The notes under the pieces: model-generated
Seen by the model: only the letters and a program-made list of their open reading frames with translations
What the model was told of the DNA's origin: nothing
Databases searched by the model: none
Shown: positions 52,557-63,875 of the stretch, piece by piece
Layout of the letters: each line of letters opens with the position of its first letter
How positions within the stretch are numbered: the stretch's first letter is position 1
Program-made: the position numbers and the translations under genes
DNA from: Antedon mediterranea
Taxonomy: Eukaryota > Echinodermata > Crinoidea > Comatulida > Antedonidae
Direction: 5' to 3'
Assembly (NCBI RefSeq): GCF_964355755.1
Contig: NC_092680.1
Location: 9,587,001 to 9,651,000 of the forward strand
DNA: 64,000 nucleotides

Positions 52557-52710
52557 GCTACACAACAAAATCATCTAGTGGCTGGAAAGGAGACCAATCG
52601 GCGCCATAACGCATCATAGCAACTGAAGAAGTCAAGCTGACAGCTAGACGAAACTGTCTTGCCAACGTAAGTTTTATTGGTTTACTATCAAAGAACTACT
52701 TATATTATTA

Positions 52711-54167
52711 GTCCGTGACAAGTTAGATAGTGAAATAGACATAGGATAGGATTGTCTTATCATCAATCGCAAACATGGAGAGATGTTAACGTTAGTAATA
52801 ACTTAAATGATACACAAACTAAACACATAACAGAATTGTTAAAGTACCATCAGAATGTATTCTCGGATGTACCAGGTAGAACTCACTTAGTGACACGTGA
52901 AATTAAGACTAATGGTGAAATGCCTATAAGGCATAGGTCATATAGAACGCCCCAAGCATGAAAGAGGAATTAGATAGTATGTTGGCTATGGGTATAATAG
53001 AACCTACAGTTAGTGCCTATGCTGCACCTATTATTGCCCTGAAGAAAGGCCAGAATCAAATTAGAATGGTGACAGACTTTAGATCACTAAATAAGTCTAC
53101 ACATCTTGACCCTTATGTTATGCCTCGCATAGACGAAATGTTGGATGAGGTATCATCTGCAATATACATAACTACGTTAGATCTAACTAAAGGATTTTAC
53201 CAGGTGCCTCTGGATCCTAAGACCAAAGACAAATCAGCATTTATTACACAATTTGGAAGTTTTGTTACAATGTACTTCCATTTGGTATGCAAAATAGCTC
53301 TGGTACTTTCTATAGATTAATGGATAAGGTATTACAAGGTACTGAGGGATATGCTAAGGCATATATAGATGACATATGTATTTATAGTCAAACTTGGAAA
53401 AATCATATTTTTCATTTTGAATGATGTATTAGAAAGATTAAGTAGTGCTGGATTGACAGCAAAGCCTTTGAAATGTAAAATTGCCTATGCACAGGTAGAA
53501 TTTCTGGGGCATAAGATTGGTAACGGCGAAATTAGACCCATGGTTAATAAGATTAAGGCTGTGGAAAAGTTCCCTTTGTCTAAGAAACAAGTCCGATCAT
53601 TTCTCGGATTAACTGGCTATTACAAAAAAAAAGTACAAAACTATGCCGATATTGCTAAGCCATTGATTGATTTAACTTTAAGGGAGTAAAAGTAATACCG
53701 TTAAGTGGAATGAACAATGTGAAAATGCTTTTGTAACTTTAAAGAAACGACTTACTGATGATAATGTATTAAAATCCCCGAATGTTGATAAGATGTTTAT
53801 ATTGCAAACCGATACTTCAAATTATGGCAGAGGGGCAGCGCTGAGCCACAAATAGATGGCGAGGGTATAGTAATGATTATCCCATTGTGTATTTAATTAG
53901 AAAGTTATCTGTACATGGGCAGAGATATTCCGTGCCAGAAAAAGAGTGCCTCTCTATTGTTTGGGCTATAAATAAGCTTAAGTATTATCTGTATGGTTGT
54001 GAATTTCAAGTTCATACTGACCACCAGACATTGAGATGGATGGACTCAATGAAGGGTGCCAATGTTAGACTTATGAGATGGGCTTTGTTTTTACAAGGAT
54101 ATAAATTTAAAGTTATTTACAAGAAAGGAACATTAAATAGAAATGCAGATGGATTAAGCCGTGCATA
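52711..54167 (+). pseudogene. Gmr1-like reverse transcriptase and RNase H, frameshifted
   Basis: RT starts with LLKYHQNVFSDVPGRTHLVT and continues as ELDSMLAMGIIEPTVSAYAA, IRMVTDFRSLNKST, YITTLDLTKGFYQVPLD, then FGMQNSSGTF-like words and AKAYIDDICIYS with the YIDD catalytic box near 53360. The connection domain has CKIAYAQVEFLGHKIGNGEI and FLGLTGYYKKKVQNYADIAK. RNase H shows YSVPEKECLSIVWAINKLKY and VHTDHQTLRWM, ending GTLNRNADGLSRA and stop. Frame breaks lie near 52955, 53285, 53395, 53690 and 53850. Confidence 0.85.
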
Positions 54168-54267
54168 AGTAATATTATAGAGGTGTTATTTGTAGTAGTA
54201 TTAGTAGATAGTTAAAGGTAAAATGGTTTTAAATGTAAAATTTTTTGAAAGATTGACACAATCTTTT

Positions 54268-54282
54268 TCCCAAGAAGGGGAA
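54268..54282 (+). promoter_or_regulatory. Polypurine tract of the Gmr1-like element
   Basis: AAGAAGGGGAA directly precedes TGTCATAATAC, the putative 3' LTR start. Confidence 0.65.
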
Positions 54283-54660
54283 TGTCATAATACATGTATT
54301 ATGTTTCTGATTTCCTGTAATTAGATAAAGGATGTTTCAGACTAGGTCTGCTTAATTTATGGGCCAATCAGAATAGTATAATTTTGGTGTGAAACTTTTG
54401 GAGGCAACATTTGATCCTCTTCAGAAGCCCATAGTTTGCATGTCAAGTATAAGTAGTAAATGTTATAGATATTAGAAAAGAAGAGAAAATAAGATCAAAG
54501 TAGAAAGACCTATAGAGAAGAAAGGTCTAGACTGATAGAAAGTTGTATTATATTAATACGAGTTACAAGAAATAAAGTTTTAGTTGAATACAGTATTTGT
54601 ATGTGGAATCATTTGGCAGTCAGTGTACGTCGCGTGAATTAAATACGCCAGAGAACGATC
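54283..54660 (+). repeat. Probable 3' LTR of the Gmr1-like element
   Basis: It begins TGTCATAATACATGTATTAT and contains AATAAAG at about 54574 as a polyadenylation signal. The right end near 54660 is uncertain because the 5' LTR is not in the window. Confidence 0.5.
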
Positions 54661-54747
54661 GCAACCAACTCTATAAATTTCACTACACTTGGTATGTGTA
54701 CTCAACAGACCAAGAGTGCAGAAGAAACTATATTGCTATTGATAAGA

Positions 54748-55620
54748 GTTCTGAAATGTTCGGACACACACCGATAAGACTTCTGCAATGTTCGGACACA
54801 CACCGATAAGTCTTCTGCAATGTTTCGGACACACACCGATAAAACTTCTGCAATGTTCAGACACACACCGATAAGACTTCTGCAATGTTCGGACACACGC
54901 CGATAAGACTTCTGCAATGTTCGGACACACACCGATAGGACTTCTGCAATGTTCAGACACACGCCGATAATACTTCTGCAATGTTCGGACACACACCGAG
55001 AAGACTCCTGCAATGTTCGGACACACAGCGATAGGACTGCTGCAATGCTCAGACACACGCCGATAAGACTTCTGCAATGTTCGGACATATACCGATAAGA
55101 CTTCTGCAATGTTCAGACACACACCGATAAGACTTCTGCAATGTTCGGACACACACCGAGAAGACTCCTGCAATGTTCGGACATATACCGATAAGACTTC
55201 TGCAATGTTCAGACACACACCGATAAGACTTCTGCAATGTTCGGACATATACAGATAAGACTTCTGCAATGTTCAGACACACGCCGATAAGACTTCTGCA
55301 ATGTTCGGACATATACCGATAAGTCTTCTGCAATGTTCAGACACACACCGATAAGACTTCTGCAATGTTCGGACACACACCGAGAAGACTTCTGCAATGT
55401 TTGGACAAACACCGCCGTTAAGACTTCTGCAATGTTCGGACATATACCGATAAGACTTCTGCAATGTTCAGACACACACCGATAAGACTTTTGCAATGTT
55501 CGGACACACACCGAGAAGACTTCTGCAATGTTCGGACACGTACACACAGATAAGACTTCTGCAATGTTCGGACACACACAGATAAGACTTCTGCAATGTT
55601 CAGACATATACCGAGGAAAC
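54748..55620 (+). repeat. 32-bp minisatellite with higher-order pattern
   Basis: About 27 units of the type GATAAGACTTCTGCAATGTT + CGGACACACACC. Three variants recur: CGGACACACACC, CAGACACACGCC and CGGACATATACC. In 55040-55480 the variants alternate, giving a 64-bp higher order. 55620-55990 contains decayed units (ACTGCAATGTTCGGACA at 55925 and others). All long minus-strand ORFs here are products of the array. Confidence 0.9.
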
Positions 55621-56017
55621 TACAGTAATGTTCGTATAGAACTAAAGAGGCCACGAACTGCAATGCAATCGGACACATAGTACAGAGGAGGCTACTTAAA
55701 GTAAAAAACGGAAGAGGCGAAGAAATTCATTGTTCGAACACACTGAGGAACTAATTAATGTTCGTACAAAACTGGAGAGGTCAAGAAATAATATTTGGAG
55801 ATTACCAAGGAAACAACTACTATATTAGTAGGCCTACAGAACTGAAAAGACCAGAAACTATACCATTTTCGGACAGCAGTCTTCAAACAGAACTAAAGAG
55901 ACCAAATACTGTAAATATGATACTACTGCAATGTTCGGACAGTACATGAGACTACTGCAACGTTTCGAAATTACCGCCGTTACTACTGCAATGTTATTTT
56001 TATTGTTATTATTATTA
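55621..56017 (+). repeat. Decayed outskirts of the 32-bp minisatellite
   Basis: Words such as ACTGCAATG, TTCGGACA, and AACTAAAGAGGCCA / AACTGGAGAGGTCA recur irregularly. There is no gene. Confidence 0.6.
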
Positions 56018-56083
56018 GTTTATATATATAAAAGTATCTCTTCTGAGATACCGCTTCGTAAATACTGAAAGATGAGGGCGTAT
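56018..56083 (+). repeat. Dispersed repeat 'S', copy 2
   Basis: It matches 39001-39071 (GTTTATATATATAAAAGTAT, CTCTTCTGAGATACCGCTTC, ATGAGGGCGTA). Confidence 0.65.
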
Positions 56084-56326
56084 CACTTAATTCTATGGTT
56101 TCATTTTAAAAAAAAGACAAATTGCGTGAACATAGAGTTGTATAGTTTTATTATTATTATATGTTATAGTGTACAGAAAAGAATTTCTGATTTTATTGGA
56201 AAAAATAATTATGTGAGAGCAGTCGACTGAGTAACAAATAAGTTATTTATTTTTAAATGTTATAGTGCACAGAAAAGAATTTATTTGACAAAATAAATGC
56301 ATCTATCATCAGTGGTGGACGGGTCT

Positions 56327-59300
56327 ATTTATTTATTTATTTATTTATTTACAAACTTATTATACATGGATGACATTTTCATTAAAAATAATGTTCTTAC
56401 AAATGGTCCATGATTAAAGAAATGGATGCATAATAGTGAATATTCATAAGTTCCAAAAATGTTTTTTTGTTGTTTTAGATTATAGAAAGACAAACAAGTA
56501 CAATTACATTTAAAATACAGATACAGAATTAATAATAATAAACAGTTAAGTAATTACATCGCAATTAAACAGGTTCTCAAGTTGAACTTTCTATTTAAAT
56601 ACATCATTTGTGTTGTGTTTTGCACCGTACTTATATTTAAACGCATTGTAAGAGGTCGCTTCTTGCAATGATATTGGAAGGTTATTCAATACTTTCCCAC
56701 CAGCCACTTGAAGTAACATATTCATTTTGCTAACATTTATCTTGGGTATAACTACATTTATAAGGGTTATGCCAATCGAGTATTATAACCATGTCTATCA
56801 ATGATTAATTCAACTTGATCTACCAGACGTTGAGGGGCTAGGCCATGAATGCATTTGTACATCATACAATATATTGAAAATTCACGCCTCTGTTCAAAGG
56901 ACTTCCAACCCAGGTCATTGATAATGTCATCCCCTCTGAAGTTTATAAAATCATAGTTTCCTGACGTGATTCTAGCAGCACGTCTTTGTTGTTTCTTTGC
57001 AATAGGCCTATCAATAAAACAATATGAGGTATTTCCCCATACTGTAATTCCATAATCAATACCAGGTTCAATAGTAGTTTTGTACGGCGTTTCAATTAGT
57101 GGTTTAGATAAAAATTTACTCATTTTCCCCAACATTGTTATCTTGTAACCAACAGATTTGTTTATATTAAGTACATGTTTGTTCCAGCTTAGGTTATCAT
57201 CGATTTGTAATCCAAGATATCACACATTGTTAACTTGTTCTAATTTGATACCATTAACATTTATATTTAGAGTTGTTATATTAGTTAACTTGTTTCCTGT
57301 ATTTTTAATAATCATTACTTTTGTTTTATCAGCATTAATAGTAAGATGGTTTTGTTTATACCATTCGCTAATAGAGTTTACTATTTTTTTAGATCAATAT
57401 TTATATCATTATCATGCCCGTAACATATGTACAAGTATCATAAGCAAATACATTACATGTTCCAGTTTCCACAGACTTTGAAATGTAATTTATAAAAAGA
57501 AGAAATAGTAACGGTCCCTTGTGGAATTCCAATTTTGATTAGCTCAAAATCAGATTTATTACCATTACAAACACAAATTGTTTTCTCCCTTTTAAGTAGT
57601 TTTCAAACCATTTAACTGATACTGTGTCAAAACCGTATTTGTTTAGTTTATATAATAATATATCATGGTTTATTGTGTCAAAACATTTTGAAATATCGAG
57701 AAAACATGCACCTATCATTTCTGAATCATTTAAATATTCTAACCATTCATCAACAACCCTATGTAGGGATGTTGTTGTTGAGTGGCCTTTTAAGAAGGCA
57801 AATTGATCAATGCTAATTAAGTTATGATTTACAAGATTTTCAATAACCTGTAACTGTACCTCCTTTTCCATTAATTTTGCTATCTGGCCAATCACTGAGA
57901 TTGGTCTATAGTTACACATATCGTTTTTAGCACCTTTATTTTTAGTCGCGACTCTATAGTTCACTATGTCGGTCGGTCTGGCTGTCGGTCGGTCTGTCTG
58001 TCTGTCGGTCCGGTATCACTATGCGTTTTATCGCTTTCTGACCTTATCTTGATATCAGTTTAATCTAGCTAAGTCAATTTTTCACAGTATATTCCTTATG
58101 GCCAGGAATCGATGTGGTTATGTTTTCACGGTGCGCAATAAAAAATTACGCAGTCTACGCACGATTTAACGAAATCATGTTTGTAATCATATCTTCACAA
58201 CCATGAATCACAATTAAATAAAATTTGGTACTCATAAATTTCAGGGCATAAATCATCATATGGCAATACAATTACGTGCGTAGCGCATGTAACGCATGCG
58301 TACGCGCTTAAAATTTTCAAAATTTATTTTCGATGAAATAAGAGTACGTTTCAGGAAATTTTAAGAGTTTACAAAATTGCCATGAGTGCGCAGATTTTTG
58401 CGCGCGCACTGTGCGTTAAATGTTATTGCGCACTCTTTTTGCCCGATTTCTGTTTTCTTGACTTACTTTTGAACTCGAAATTACGTTATACGAGCACGTC
58501 AAAAGTGACAGGCTACGCACGTGTAAATTACAAAAATATAAATGTTTTTAAACATTTCACCATTTTTAAACATGTTCAGTAATGTCGGTCAGTTGGTAGG
58601 TATGGTTGGTCGGTCGGTAAATACTAATGAGCACGCGACTGCAGCCATCTATATGGCCTTGTTATAAATAGGAGTAACTGTTGCTATTTCCAGTCATCTG
58701 GTATAATACCATTTAATAAACTCGAGTTAAATATTTGACATAAGGAATATGAGATCGGAGTAATTATCGGAGTAATTTTCTATTAAAGTCTATCACATCT
58801 ATGTTTTTTAAGGCAATTTTGAGAGTTTATTTTGTACCGTTTCAACATTAACCTCATGGAACTTAAATTTATAAAGACAATCAGGATTTTTCCATTTGGG
58901 AAAACTATTTTTATCAAAAGAATCGGCCATGTTTGTTCCAATATTAGTAAAATATTTATTGCACTTTTCAATATTAATTGTAGTATTCAAATTCTTTTTA
59001 CCCTTTCCAGTTACTCGATTTATCTCATTCCATAATTTTTTTGGATTATTTTTATAGTTAAGATGAACTGTATCGTAATATTCGCGCTTTGCCTTGTTAA
59101 TAGTATTTGTAACGAGATTTCGTAGTCGCTTATATTCATTTTTAGGTCAGGATTTACCAGTTTAATTTGATATAATCTCGTTCGTACATTAATTTCAGAA
59201 TATCAGGGGTTATCCAGGGTGAACATCTGCGTTTAACTCTGCATGTTTTTATTGGGGTATGGGTATTACAGATTTTTATAAATTCATTACGCCAACTAAT

Positions 59301-59560
59301 CCATGCAGTATTTGCATTACTACAGTCATCAATACTATTTATATTGTTATTAATTATATCATTTAAAAAACTGTGTTCACTAAAACCTTTATAATTCCTA
59401 AATGTAACGTTTTTGTGGTCGTGCTTTTTTTTGGAGCAATAATTTATTGAAGTAAAAATTATTTGAATGTAATTTAAATAAAAACTAGTGATCAGGAATA
59501 AAATAAATAAATTAAAAACTAAAAAGCATTTAATCAATTATTCTTAGAATTAATAATGTT
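56327..59560 (-). pseudogene. Degenerate LINE, split by an insertion
   Basis: The 3' tail is (ATTT)n on the + strand at 56327-56352. On the minus strand, 59154-59537 has WISWRNEFIKICNTHTPIKT and SPWITPDILKLMYERDYIKL (endonuclease-RT linker), 58660-58720 has GIIPDDWK, 57539-57964 has NYRPISVIGQIAKLMEKEVQ, FLDISKCFDTINHDILLYKL, and 56767-57135 has DYGITVWGNTSYCFID and QQRRAARITSGNYDF. Frameshifts and the 0.7-kb insertion make it inactive. Confidence 0.8.
57943..58665. mobile_element. Insertion with GGTCGGTC-rich ends inside a LINE
   Basis: It breaks the LINE between codons for PIYN and KGAKND. Both ends contain GTCGCG and TCGGTCGG words in inverted sense (57950-58010 and 58583-58640), suggesting weak inverted repeats. 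The inside is noncoding and unusually rich in CG-containing words such as GCGCGCGC. Type unknown. Confidence 0.5.
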
Positions 59561-60235
59561 TAAAATATTGAACTTTTATCTCCAACGATTTTAAAATGAA
59601 TATATTATGTCCAGCTTTGGAACGTGCAGAGGTTTGGAATGTCTGTGTTGTAGGTATGAAACGTTGTCTTTAACTTGTACAGCGCCGCCAATGAGTGCCT
59701 GATTAGTACAATAGTGGTGTTTTGCATCTCAAAAGGCTTTTGTGATTACGTAGAATAATGGGTCAATACAATCCTATTGAAACGACAGTGTTATTACCTG
59801 TTATTGAATACTCTTATTCATATAAAACCCAATCAGGTATAGAAAACGGCATCCTGCGGGCGTGGTGTAATATTGTGTGTCTGAGTAATAAAAATAATAA
59901 TCGGAATACCTTGTATACGAAGTGATCGGAAATATTGAACGATAATACAGTTTAGATTATAGATATTCGCCAGTAGTTGTGTCTGTGAATTATTCACAAT
60001 GATGTTGATTCAACAGATGAAACACGACTAAACACAAGCTTTTACTGACAGTTTCAACGGGATACTACGGGACAGTGACATCATTTATAATACGGTAAAT
60101 TAAGAATTCAGTGTTTTAATATACCACACATTTTATAATGTGCCATTCCGTAACAAAACAGAATTAAAATTGGTTATCTTGTTCTTTCTCGATCGTATAC
60201 AGATTGTGTGAATCAAATAGGCCTACAATATCCAA
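59561..60235 (+). promoter_or_regulatory. Upstream region of the membrane-protein gene
   Basis: TATAAAACCC at 59821 is a plausible TATA box with about 400 bp to the start codon. A short upstream ORF begins at ATGATG near 60000. There are no repeats or transposon proteins here, in contrast to most of the window, which fits a promoter and 5' untranslated region. The transcription start is inferred only. Confidence 0.4.
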
Positions 60236-63208
60236 ATGTCGGCGGATGTGTCACATGATGAGGTTGGCAATAATAGACTGTACCACAAAAAGAGGGGACG
60301 CCAATCTCGACCCCAAAGTACGCAAGATGCCCTATCCGCTGGATCTACAAACGGAAGTGTGGTAAATATAATAATTTCTTATTCATATAATTATAACAAT
60401 TGTATGCGTGATAAATATGATAGATGACAGACGAAATATTGGTTAGCGTACAACGGCCGAATATTCACATGTAAATTACCACAGGTGTGAATACATAGGC
60501 CTAAATTGGAGAGGGGCCATATATGAAACAGCCCAAAAATGAGTGAGCTGGGGTATATTTCATTCTTTACCATATGAATGTCTCACCATTATACAGCATA
60601 TTAATAAATTGATTGTCTTTTAAATAACCATTATGCCAATGTGTCCACTAAACTTTTTGTTATTTTAAAGCTCCATTACATGAAATTGTTTTTATTTCAT
60701 ATCCTATTTCGTTTGCGTTGTTGTTGAATAGGTCTACATCGAACAATATTAACAAAGGTGAATTCAGTATTTCACCATGAATCACACTGAATTGTGACGT
60801 CAAAAATTCTTACTTAGAAAAAATGGTATTTCTGTTAGGATTTAGACCTAAGTGTGTGGCGAATACGACCACAATGTGTGAAGACAAGCAGAACCAGTGG
60901 GCCAACCCCTACATTTACCTTTCAAAAAAGAGGGTGTCTGTTTAGGTAAAACAGGATAATTAAAGCCCGGGAAATTTATAAACACTCATTATCCTGTATG
61001 AAAACCAGTTAAGCCCTGTCTACACAATCAAACTTTATGTGACAAAATACGTAATGTGCGCACATATGGACATAATGATGTCATATCACTACAATATTTG
61101 GGCACATCCCACTTTTTTTGTCAAACTAGTTTTATAGTGTAGACAGAACTTTAGATTATATGTCTATTGAGTTCAGTTTCGGTAAATCACTTACACAATT
61201 TTTATCAGTAGAATCACTTGAGTATTATAATTCATCAGAAAAATGCATAACACCAATATTTGATAGTATACTACAGTAAGAATATTGTTTATAAATAATA
61301 TTAAATACAATTCTTATAATATTACCGTCATGCCGCAATAATGTTTCGGCACGCTTAAAACATGAGTGGCACTGTATGTACATCGTGTGCTCAGTTTTGA
61401 ACTTTAATTGATTATTGTCTCATTAGACTATTTCACCATTGCTTTCATCTTTTTTGACAGAGGCTTAAACTAAATAAGTTGAACGATTACGAAGCTGATG
61501 ACGCTAAAATGGTAACAGTATTTGGTGTTGCAGACGAAGAAACACCAAGCTCTATGAAACTTAACCCCCTCTACGACAAAAATGGTACTATAGAGGTGAC
61601 GCCAGAGGAAGCTGATAAAGTACGGCGAGCGACAATGTCTGCAAAAAATTACCATCCAAAAAATAGGCCCAGAAGTAGTGATTATTCTTCATCAACGCGG
61701 TATGATAGAAAACACCATTCATATATTTATTTTAATAAATTAATTAGTAAAAAATATGAGCAAATGCGATTGATGTATTTATTTGTAGTACAAAGTTATG
61801 TACGTTTGAACGTAGTGGTGGTTAAGCTATAGATAAGATGATAATAAAGAACATGACGAGAAGATAAATATAGAAGAACGAAGATAATAATAATATCATG
61901 TATGATGACAAATTAATAATCATCATCAATTTAAATCTTATTATTATTATTGTAGGCCGTTGTCTTCAGAAACAAATCCAGTCACAGAAACGGAAGAAGT
62001 CGTGCTTCAGCCCAAGATAGCATATAGTAAAAACTTCCGATTTAAACACAGCCAGAAGACGAAACAAAATAATAGTAATAATGTATCAACAGAGAGAAAT
62101 GGCTCCGTGGTAAGTTTCATTAAAATAAAAAAAGTAAATGTCATATATTTTTTTTAGTACACTTAAGTCTAATTAAGGGGCATTTCATCAAAAACTAAAA
62201 TTGATCAAGTTTACGACTTCGCCATAACTTTGATATTTATTTTATATTTATTATATCAAAGCACATAAAATTGGTCATTTAAATCAATATTCAAGTTTAT
62301 CAGAATGAGAAACTTGACCTGCAGCTCAGACAAATAATAATTTATAAACGGTTACATGACATATTAGAACGTGAAACTTCTGATTTGATATGCATCATAT
62401 TGAATTAACCACTAGTTAACTGTAGTAATACTTACGGTATCTTTTTTTACTTCTGTATCAGAAAAGCTTTGGAAGAGTTATGCCCTCAAGAATTCATAAG
62501 GTATGTAGGTCCTCAGTTTGGTATAACTTGTTTTCATTCTAAATAAAATGTATTGTTTACTGTCAACCACTATATTTCTCGCCTCGCCTAAAAGAATAAA
62601 TAAATAGATCTTGAATTTTTATTTTATATTAAAAAAATTTCTTCCATCCATCCCTTCATCCAAAACAATACTTGACAGCAATAATTCAACTTGACAAACA
62701 TAAGGCTTGTAATATTCGATTAATATAATTTATTTTCGGTAAAAAAAACTAGGCATACATTTTTAGGCCGTCTTGTCTCTTCCGCCAATACTGAGCTAGA
62801 AATAAAGAGATAACAAACGTAGGCCTATGGGGTGGAACTTTGAAAATGCCATGAATAATATGAGATACAGTAGAAATTATGATATAGAGTGTAATAAATA
62901 CGTGTAGTAAGAAAGTGTTTGCTCTCAGTTTATTTTGGTAAAAATAAAAAATGACAATGTTCCTTTGTTTGCAGAACACACATAATGCATTGGCTGGGTT
63001 TGATTCAACGAACGGGCAGTCTACGACCAAGAGCAGTACCAAAAGTGGGAAGAAGGCCGTTGAGATAGAAACTCAAGTTGTGCAAAATAATATACGACGT
63101 AACTGCCGTAAGGTAGTCATAGCAATTCTTATTTTATTATTAACTGCTTTAATTGTAGCCATTGTCCTAACTTTTACTATTTTTAGAGAAGATGACGAGA
63201 ATAACTGA
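60236..63208 (+). CDS. Unknown single-pass membrane protein (5 exons, 263 aa)
   Basis: Exons 60236-60361, 61461-61699, 61956-62109, 62462-62500 and 62975-63208 have GT...AG borders; phases (0, 2, 0, 0) fit and give 792 nt with one open frame. The first 230 residues are polar, rich in Ser, Asn, Lys and Glu, and probably disordered (MSADVSHDEVGNNRLYHKKR, then DYEADDAKMVTVFGVADEE). A hydrophobic helix (VVIAILILLLTALIVAIVLT, then FTIF) lies about 10 residues before the end, preceded by RRNCRK. This predicts a tail-anchored or type II protein with a long cytoplasmic part and only REDDENN beyond the membrane. I do not recognise the family. AATAAA sites follow near 63352-63365. Confidence 0.75.
61014..61148. 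mobile_element. Small MITE in intron 1 of the membrane-protein gene
   Basis: CTGTCTACAC...AAACT...TGACAAAA on the left is mirrored by TTTTGTCAAACT...GTGTAGACAG on the right (about 61016-61050 and 61115-61146). About 130 bp, no ORF. The ends resemble hAT-type MITEs; that is from memory of such sequences. Confidence 0.7.
61461..61699 (+). CDS. Membrane-protein gene exon 2
   Basis: The acceptor TTTTTTGACAG and donor ACGCG/GTATGA give phase 2. It encodes RLKLNKLNDYEADDAKMVTV through the acidic EVTPEEADKVRRATMSAKNY. It holds the longest non-repetitive segment of the protein, so it is the best query for homologues. Confidence 0.75.
62975..63208 (+). CDS. Membrane-protein gene exon 5 (TM segment and stop)
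   Basis: The acceptor TTTGTTTGCAG precedes AACACACATAATGC. It encodes NTHNALAGFDSTNG, a Ser/Thr/Lys linker, a basic patch (NNIRRNCRK), the 24-residue membrane helix and the stop TGA. Confidence 0.85.
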   Translation, partial: NTHNALAGFDSTNGQSTTKSSTKSGKKAVEIETQVVQNNIRRNCRKVVIAILILLLTALIVAIVLTFTIFREDDENN

Positions 63209-63764
63209 AGACTTTTTTTTTGTAAGGGAGAGGGTTGATGAGATGGGACGGAATTTTAAGTGACTCGTTAGTGTGTTTATTAAAATCGTTTTATAATTTA
63301 AGATAATTTTTTAATTTAAACATTTATAATAAAAGTAAGGTGAAATTCCAATAAAAATAAATAAAATAGCCTACATTGATTTTGTCCACAACCATAGTAA
63401 ACATAATTTCAAAAAAGAAAGGGAAAAAAGCACTTTCAGAAGGTGTATGGATTCGGAATAACATCACCACATATTTCCATTGCTACGTTTCTCGACAACT
63501 TTCCCATTCAACCATATGTGTTGTCGAATGCATGGACAATCAATATTAAGTATAATAACATAATAAAAACATGTCTTATGGTAAAATAATAATAGTGAAA
63601 AAAGGGGAATATTCATAGGCCTATCCTTGATGACGAATTATTTGATTAATATCGTTTAAATTGAAGTAGGAGTTTGCAAATGCACTACTTTCTATGCAAG
63701 AAATGCAATGCAGCCTTTGTTGTGAATACTGGCAAATTACAACACCAATATAATATCTAACGAT
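63209..63764. other. 3' region of the membrane-protein gene, nothing else seen
   Basis: It contains AATAAA-type signals at 63330-63370. The remainder is AT-rich without a recognised gene. Confidence 0.5.
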
Positions 63765-63875
63765 TGGTTCCCACTTGGACACTACAAGACACAACACAGT
63801 CCTGTCGATCCATCCGTAATTGGACAAATTACTAGCGATTAACAAGTCCTTGCGTTGCGTTTAAGTGGGAACCAA
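63765..63875. mobile_element. Tiny MITE (111 bp)
   Basis: TTGGTTCCCACTT (63765-63777) is the exact reverse complement of AAGTGGGAACCAA (63863-63875). The inside carries CGATCCATCC and TTGCGTTGCG. No ORF; the target duplication is unclear. Confidence 0.65.

Larger units (their letters stand above)
51658..52710. mobile_element. Inverted dimer of a Penelope-like element 3' end (GIY-YIG)
   Basis: 51658-52154 is the reverse complement of 52215-52710 (arms of about 497 bp, 60-bp spacer). Each arm encodes, reading outward, VYIGETGRALKTRIKEHKKD and HNHIPNWDKIEVLHKEQVW, the GIY-YIG endonuclease and C-terminal end of Penelope-like elements. The right copy also has CGVVYKVGCTNCEMVYIG. AGTCCGTGACAA occurs at about 51612 and 52710, perhaps a partial target duplication. 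The RT part is absent. Confidence 0.85.
47030..54660 (+). mobile_element. Gmr1-like Ty3 retrotransposon (integrase before RT), split twice
   Basis: The order along the + strand is integrase zinc-binding region (GHMSVEKTK, FYWPGIF), integrase core, integrase C-terminus, RT, RNase H, polypurine tract and LTR. RNase H ends at 54167 and the tract AAGAAGGGGAA with LTR start TGTCATAATACATG follows at 54283, leaving no room for an integrase after RNase H. This is the reverse of usual Ty3 order and matches the Gmr1 group known from deuterostomes. A LINE (47656-51178) and a Penelope-like palindrome (51658-52710) interrupt it. The 5' part is missing. Confidence 0.8.

Noticed and set aside
47145-54167. 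Two unrelated Ty3 fragments rather than one IN-RT element
   Set aside because: RNase H is followed directly by polypurine tract and LTR, and the integrase linker leads into the region before RT. A single element is the simpler reading, though intact copies are needed to prove it.
54748-55620. CRISPR-like array
   Set aside because: Units are contiguous with no unique spacers, and the context is eukaryotic.
54702-55678. Cys-rich repeated ORFs (VRTLQKSYRCVSEHC) on the minus strand
   Set aside because: They are products of the 32-bp minisatellite; 32 is not a multiple of 3, so frames rotate. No conserved protein family was seen.
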